From Maritalea sp049801075 (lineage in GTDB: Bacteria; Pseudomonadota; Alphaproteobacteria; Rhizobiales; Devosiaceae), in contig NZ_JBNAGG010000007.1 of assembly GCF_049801075.1 (NCBI RefSeq), positions 35,293-99,292 of the forward strand: a DNA stretch of 64,000 nucleotides, given 5' to 3'. How positions within the stretch are numbered: position 1 is the stretch's first letter; each line of letters begins with the position of its first letter. Both the position numbers and the translations under genes were made by a program. This document shows positions 60,654-64,000 of this stretch, piece by piece. Below the pieces are notes generated by a model. That model had not been told where the DNA came from. It saw only the letters and a program-made list of their open reading frames with translations, and made no database searches.

Positions 60654-62165
60654 CTATTCTGAGAATGTTGTGTCGTCGGCACTTGCAGTGACGATGAGCG
60701 GTTTGCGCACAAGCACAATGCGGCCATCGCGCCCTTCCAACACATAGCGCAACTCAAAGGTGCCTTCTTCAGTGGGGGCGGTAAGGCGGCCCACACCATT
60801 TTGGGCGTGTTCCGTATAGAAATAAGTGATCTCGCCGCTAAACTCTTCATAGCCGGGGGTCACAATATCGACCCAGTCGCCAGAGGTGTTTGGCGCGTTG
60901 AATTGCACTTCAAACTCATCGCCGGGTCTCACCTGCTCAGGCGCCACCAAATTTGCCGTTGTTGGCAAAACCGTGAGGGGCACGACCAAACCAACAGAGC
61001 GACCTTGCTCGCCTTGCACCACATAGCGCAGATCATATTCGCCCGGTGTAATAGGCATTTGCAATTGGGCCGGATTGCCATCGCGGGCCCAAGCATAGGT
61101 GACTTCACCATCGGTGCGGGTGGCCCCACGCTCTATCGTGTCGATATAATCATCGGCGTTGTTTGGCCCTTTCCATGTCACGTCGACCATCTCCCCCTGT
61201 TCGGCGGATTGTGGTGCGTCGAGCACAAATTCAGCTTCAGTTACGGTGATGGCGAGGGTGGCAATCGTGTCCCAGCCAGCGCGACCTGTCCAACGATAGC
61301 GCAAAATATAGTCGCCGGGCGTGGCGGGCATTTTGAACAATTGCGGATTGCCGTTGGCCGTATAGATAAAGTCGAGGCCAGCTTGTTCAGGCGTTTTGGC
61401 CGAGACAATGTCGATGAAATCATCTTCAGCATTTGGCCCGTCCCAACTTACTTCAATGGCTGTGGTGATCGGCGTGCTTTGCTTATCTACCGTTAGTTTC
61501 GCGGTAGGCAGATCAATTGGCTCAGGCTCAGCCAGCTCGGCTGTTTGCCCAACGGTTTGATTGAGTGCGGTGGTCAGGCCATCGGCGTCTTTCGCGGACA
61601 CATATTGACCACCCGTATTTTGCGCCAAACAGGCAACTTGCGCGCCTTCTGCTTGGCTCAATCCAAAACCGATTACGTGCGCGGTGAAATCAATGCCTGC
61701 TTCCTCCAACTCGATGCCGAGGGCACAGGGGTCCGCTGCGCAGGTTTCTAGCCCGTCGGTCACAAGCACAACGGTCGCTGGCTCTTCAGAAAAGCGCAGC
61801 GCCTCGGCAGCTTGTCGCACCGCGGCGGAAAGCGGTGTTTTACCTTGGAACCGCATTTCATTGACGGCATCAATAATCGCTTCAGATTGGCCCAAGGCAG
61901 GTTGCACCAACACCTCAATGTCGCTGCAATCGCCCCGGCGACGGTGGCCATAGGCGACGAGGCCCAAAGCCCGGTCTGCTTCCAATTGCGGCAACAGATC
62001 GGCCACAGCTTCGCGTGCAATTTGCAGTTTTGGTACGCCCTCAATTTGCCCCCACATGGAGCCGGAACCGTCCATCACAATAATGGTGCGGCCCGCCTCT
62101 TGTGCAGACACAGCGGTAGCGCCCATTGCCAAGCTGGCAATGGTGATCATGGCAAGTTTTTTCAT
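60654..62165 (-). CDS. Secreted VWA protein with three Ig-like repeats
   Basis: The 503-residue protein has a signal peptide (about 1-21, TAVSA), a VWA domain (about 26-210) with MIDAS DGSGS at 32-36, and three tandem beta-sandwich repeats (about 225-310, 318-400, 405-490). Each repeat contains VxWxGPNxxDDxIDI-like and TPGxYxLRY-like motifs. The VWA part is a paralogue of that at 34617, including GQIxGVxK, AYGHRRxGDC and DGLETCxxDPC. The lectin-like tail is absent. RBS GGAGGAAAA. It lies between a multi-helix membrane protein and a DUF3617 protein. Confidence 0.82.
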   Translation of the reverse strand: MKKLAMITIASLAMGATAVSAQEAGRTIIVMDGSGSMWGQIEGVPKLQIAREAVADLLPQLEADRALGLVAYGHRRRGDCSDIEVLVQPALGQSEAIIDAVNEMRFQGKTPLSAAVRQAAEALRFSEEPATVVLVTDGLETCAADPCALGIELEEAGIDFTAHVIGFGLSQAEGAQVACLAQNTGGQYVSAKDADGLTTALNQTVGQTAELAEPEPIDLPTAKLTVDKQSTPITTAIEVSWDGPNAEDDFIDIVSAKTPEQAGLDFIYTANGNPQLFKMPATPGDYILRYRWTGRAGWDTIATLAITVTEAEFVLDAPQSAEQGEMVDVTWKGPNNADDYIDTIERGATRTDGEVTYAWARDGNPAQLQMPITPGEYDLRYVVQGEQGRSVGLVVPLTVLPTTANLVAPEQVRPGDEFEVQFNAPNTSGDWVDIVTPGYEEFSGEITYFYTEHAQNGVGRLTAPTEEGTFELRYVLEGRDGRIVLVRKPLIVTASADDTTFSE

Positions 62166-62174
62166 TTTTCCTCC

Positions 62175-63158
62175 CTAGGCGGGCTTGGTTGGTTCTGGTT
62201 GCGGGTCTTTCGGACCCATGCCAGCCCAGCCTGCGGCTTTATTGCCCAATTCTTTGAATTTCTTGGATGCGCCTTCCAAACGCTCTTCCCATTCAGGGTT
62301 CGGCACTTGCCCATCGGTGACCTTGAAAAAGGCTTGCAGCAAACAGGCGATGGCGAATGGTTCGATCAAGGCGGCTTTGACCGCCCATGCGAACAGAATG
62401 GCAAACACAATGCCACCAGCAGACCATGCGCCAGGCATTAAATAGACCACCAACCCGGCAGGGGCCAACATCACCAAAAACACAAGGAAGGACAGCAGAT
62501 AAACAAACATGGTGACCCATGCAGCGTTGATCATCATTGGCTTTGCATTTTGTCCATAAAGCACCAATGCTTCGCGCGCGCCATGCCAAGGGTTTTCCGC
62601 ATTTGTGCGTAAGATATGCGCCAAAACCACTTCGTCGAGCAGACCAACGGCCACTTTAAGATAAGCGCGCACCACGCCCATAATCCGGTCCAATCCTGGA
62701 ATAGGCAGCAAAGACATCAGGCCTTGCAAAAGTCCGGTGATGGCGTTGATCACGCCTTTCACCAATTGGTCGATGCCGAACAAAATTGAGGCTTTGCCAA
62801 AGTGGTTTTTCACGATGGTTTGCGCGTAGGCGACCTGATTTTGTGGCAATTCGCGCCCGTCCAAAGCTTCGATCATCACCGCGATATGGCCAGCTTTGAC
62901 CATATAGAGCGTATATTCACGCAGGAAAAAGATGATGCCTAAGGTGAGTGCCAAGCCGATGCCGCCACCCCAAAAAGTGGTGGTGCCTTGAAAATCGGCA
63001 TCACCCATAAAGCCGACGCCATAGCCAATGCCCGCCCCGGTGCCGGTGATCAGCACGATAGAAACGGCGACAATAAAATAGACCGCCATCCGAAACAGCA
63101 AGAAGGGTGCGGTTTGCCGCATCAATCCCATCGACTTTGAAAAACTAAAATCCCACAT
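62175..63158 (-). CDS. Multi-pass membrane protein of the second VWA operon
   Basis: The 327-residue protein has about six hydrophobic segments: 20-43, 50-78 and a helical zone 130-155, then 210-235, 238-265 and 268-290. A proline-rich C-terminal tail follows (PKDPQPEPTKPA). No named family is recognised. The start is ATG at 63158 with AGGAGAG five bases before; a TTG just upstream is not needed. It precedes the VWA gene by nine bases, so it may anchor or export the VWA partner. Element D is upstream. Confidence 0.7.
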   Translation of the reverse strand: MWDFSFSKSMGLMRQTAPFLLFRMAVYFIVAVSIVLITGTGAGIGYGVGFMGDADFQGTTTFWGGGIGLALTLGIIFFLREYTLYMVKAGHIAVMIEALDGRELPQNQVAYAQTIVKNHFGKASILFGIDQLVKGVINAITGLLQGLMSLLPIPGLDRIMGVVRAYLKVAVGLLDEVVLAHILRTNAENPWHGAREALVLYGQNAKPMMINAAWVTMFVYLLSFLVFLVMLAPAGLVVYLMPGAWSAGGIVFAILFAWAVKAALIEPFAIACLLQAFFKVTDGQVPNPEWEERLEGASKKFKELGNKAAGWAGMGPKDPQPEPTKPA

Positions 63159-63204
63159 CAAATCTCTCCTTTTGTCTTGCGCTAGCAGACAATAATTTTT
63201 TCCA

Positions 63205-63224
63205 ACACTACCATTTGGTATAGA
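63205..63224 (-). promoter_or_regulatory. Shared palindromic element, copy D (upstream of second VWA operon)
   Basis: On the minus strand TCTATACCAAATGGTAGTGT, 16 of 20 identical to copy A; the plus strand contains the exact TACCATTTGGTA (63209-63220). It ends 46 bases before the ATG at 63158. Confidence 0.55.
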
Positions 63225-63239
63225 TTATGAAAAATGGGG

Positions 63240-64000
63240 TCAGAACCCGCTTAAAATGCCTGCGCGCAATGCCTGTCGCAAAAGCAAATTGGCGTGGGTG
63301 AAGGGCATTGAATGGCCCGCATCTTCAACCAGATGCAATTGGGCTTGCGGCAATCTTTGAGCCATTTTTTCAACTGCCGCTTGCGCAACGGTTTGGCTTT
63401 GTTGCCCATGGAACAAATGCACGGGCAGGTCCAGATCATCCAGCCAATCCCACCAATCGAAATTGGTCAGGCGCATATCGTCAGTGAAGCCCAAGCCTTG
63501 TTGGGCGGTGACCAACGCAAAGCTTGTTTCAAGCGCCGCAAGATATTTGGCTTGGCTTAAGCGATCCCGGTCAAATTCTGCATCTGCAAATAATAATTGC
63601 GGGATGATGTCCACGCCCTTTTTCTGAATTTGACCAATGCCCACATTGACGATCCAGTGCATAAAGGCAGGCATTTTTTGTGCGGCCCAGGCGTTTACCC
63701 GGTGCAGCTTGGGCATATGTTCGGTGTCATCCATGCCACCCATGGGCGGGGTGGTGGCCCCGGAGATCAATGCCATGCTGTGCTGCGGGAATGTGCGGGC
63801 GAAGGCAAAGGCGAAATGGGTGCCAATATCTTGCCCCATAATCACTGCTTTTTTCCAACCCGCATGATCCATAGCGCGTTTGGCCTGACGCATCGCCCGG
63901 TCCACAGGGTCCATGTCTTTTTCCAATGGGTTGGCCCCATAGCCGGGGCGCTCAATCGCGATCACATCTAACCCCAGAATATGTGCCGCGGTGCGGCCAA
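63240..64000 (-). CDS. Alpha/beta hydrolase with Asp-type nucleophile elbow (partial, 5' end outside window)
   Basis: The frame runs off the right end; an internal GTG at 63965 is not the start. About 252 residues are visible. VIAIERPGYGANP is the strand before the nucleophile, VIMGQDIGTHFAFAFART carries GxDxG in place of GxSxG, and the catalytic histidine is in EDAGHSMPF. The usual acid position reads FHGQQSQT, without a clear Asp. Asp nucleophiles occur in dehalogenase and epoxide-hydrolase types. It may have further domains upstream. It lies on the same strand as the second VWA operon, 81 bases before its first ATG. Confidence 0.78.
   Translation of the reverse strand, partial: GRTAAHILGLDVIAIERPGYGANPLEKDMDPVDRAMRQAKRAMDHAGWKKAVIMGQDIGTHFAFAFARTFPQHSMALISGATTPPMGGMDDTEHMPKLHRVNAWAAQKMPAFMHWIVNVGIGQIQKKGVDIIPQLLFADAEFDRDRLSQAKYLAALETSFALVTAQQGLGFTDDMRLTNFDWWDWLDDLDLPVHLFHGQQSQTVAQAAVEKMAQRLPQAQLHLVEDAGHSMPFTHANLLLRQALRAGILSGF

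Noticed and set aside
1..64000. CRISPR arrays, tRNA, rRNA, insertion sequences
   Set aside because: No direct-repeat array, no tRNA arm pattern and no transposase motifs were seen on either strand.

Overview
The window is alphaproteobacterial. It carries a complete repABC replication/partition operon, a system known only from Alphaproteobacteria, so the 64 kb most likely belongs to a plasmid or chromid. TRAP sialate uptake, class II Fic, Acr3-type arsenic resistance and Dpp-type transport fit Hyphomicrobiales or Rhodobacterales. I do not name a genus. I saw no rRNA, tRNA, CRISPR array, transposase or intact insertion sequence, and no gene-free gap over 300 bases.

Layout. 0-3.6 kb: the end of a SulP transporter, a tandem universal-stress protein, a small membrane protein divergent from a TetR regulator, and a Fic AMP-transferase. 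3.6-9.9 kb: a complete sialic-acid catabolic locus (nanR-siaPQM-nanE-nanK, divergent from nanA) with a well-formed NanR operator between the divergent promoters. 10.0-29.7 kb: an AT-richer surface-polysaccharide island. It has Wzx and Wzy candidates, a monotopic phosphoglycosyl transferase, two glycosyltransferase candidates, Gmd, an RmlC-like epimerase, and a nonulosonic-acid pathway (NeuC/NeuB/NeuD/NeuA-like) with the WbpG-HisH-HisF amidation trio. An acetamidino-substituted legionaminic- or sialic-like sugar is therefore likely. 29.8-33.5 kb: repC, repB and repA, with a counter-transcribed RNA and two 20-bp parS-like palindromes.

33.7-41.3 kb holds a secreted-protein region: an orphan lectin-like domain protein, a von Willebrand A (VWA) protein carrying the same domain, two cysteine-containing secreted proteins, a LuxR regulator fused to a catalytically dead hydrolase, and a LemA/DUF3137 pair. 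A second VWA operon lies at 60.1-63.2 kb. One palindromic element, about TCTATACCATTTGGTAGAGG, precedes four of these transcription units by 46-65 bases, suggesting an undescribed envelope regulon. This is the most original signal in the window.

The remainder is metabolic and stress cargo: an SSS-type transporter; MAPEG, a DGPF protein and an ECF42 sigma factor behind a matching promoter; an SbtA-like bicarbonate permease with a LysR regulator; a glutathione transferase; a second LysR; arsR-arsC-acr3-arsH with a predicted leaderless arsR; and an XRE-cupin regulator divergent from a dppABCDF-aminopeptidase P operon. The locus continues off the right end in an alpha/beta hydrolase gene.
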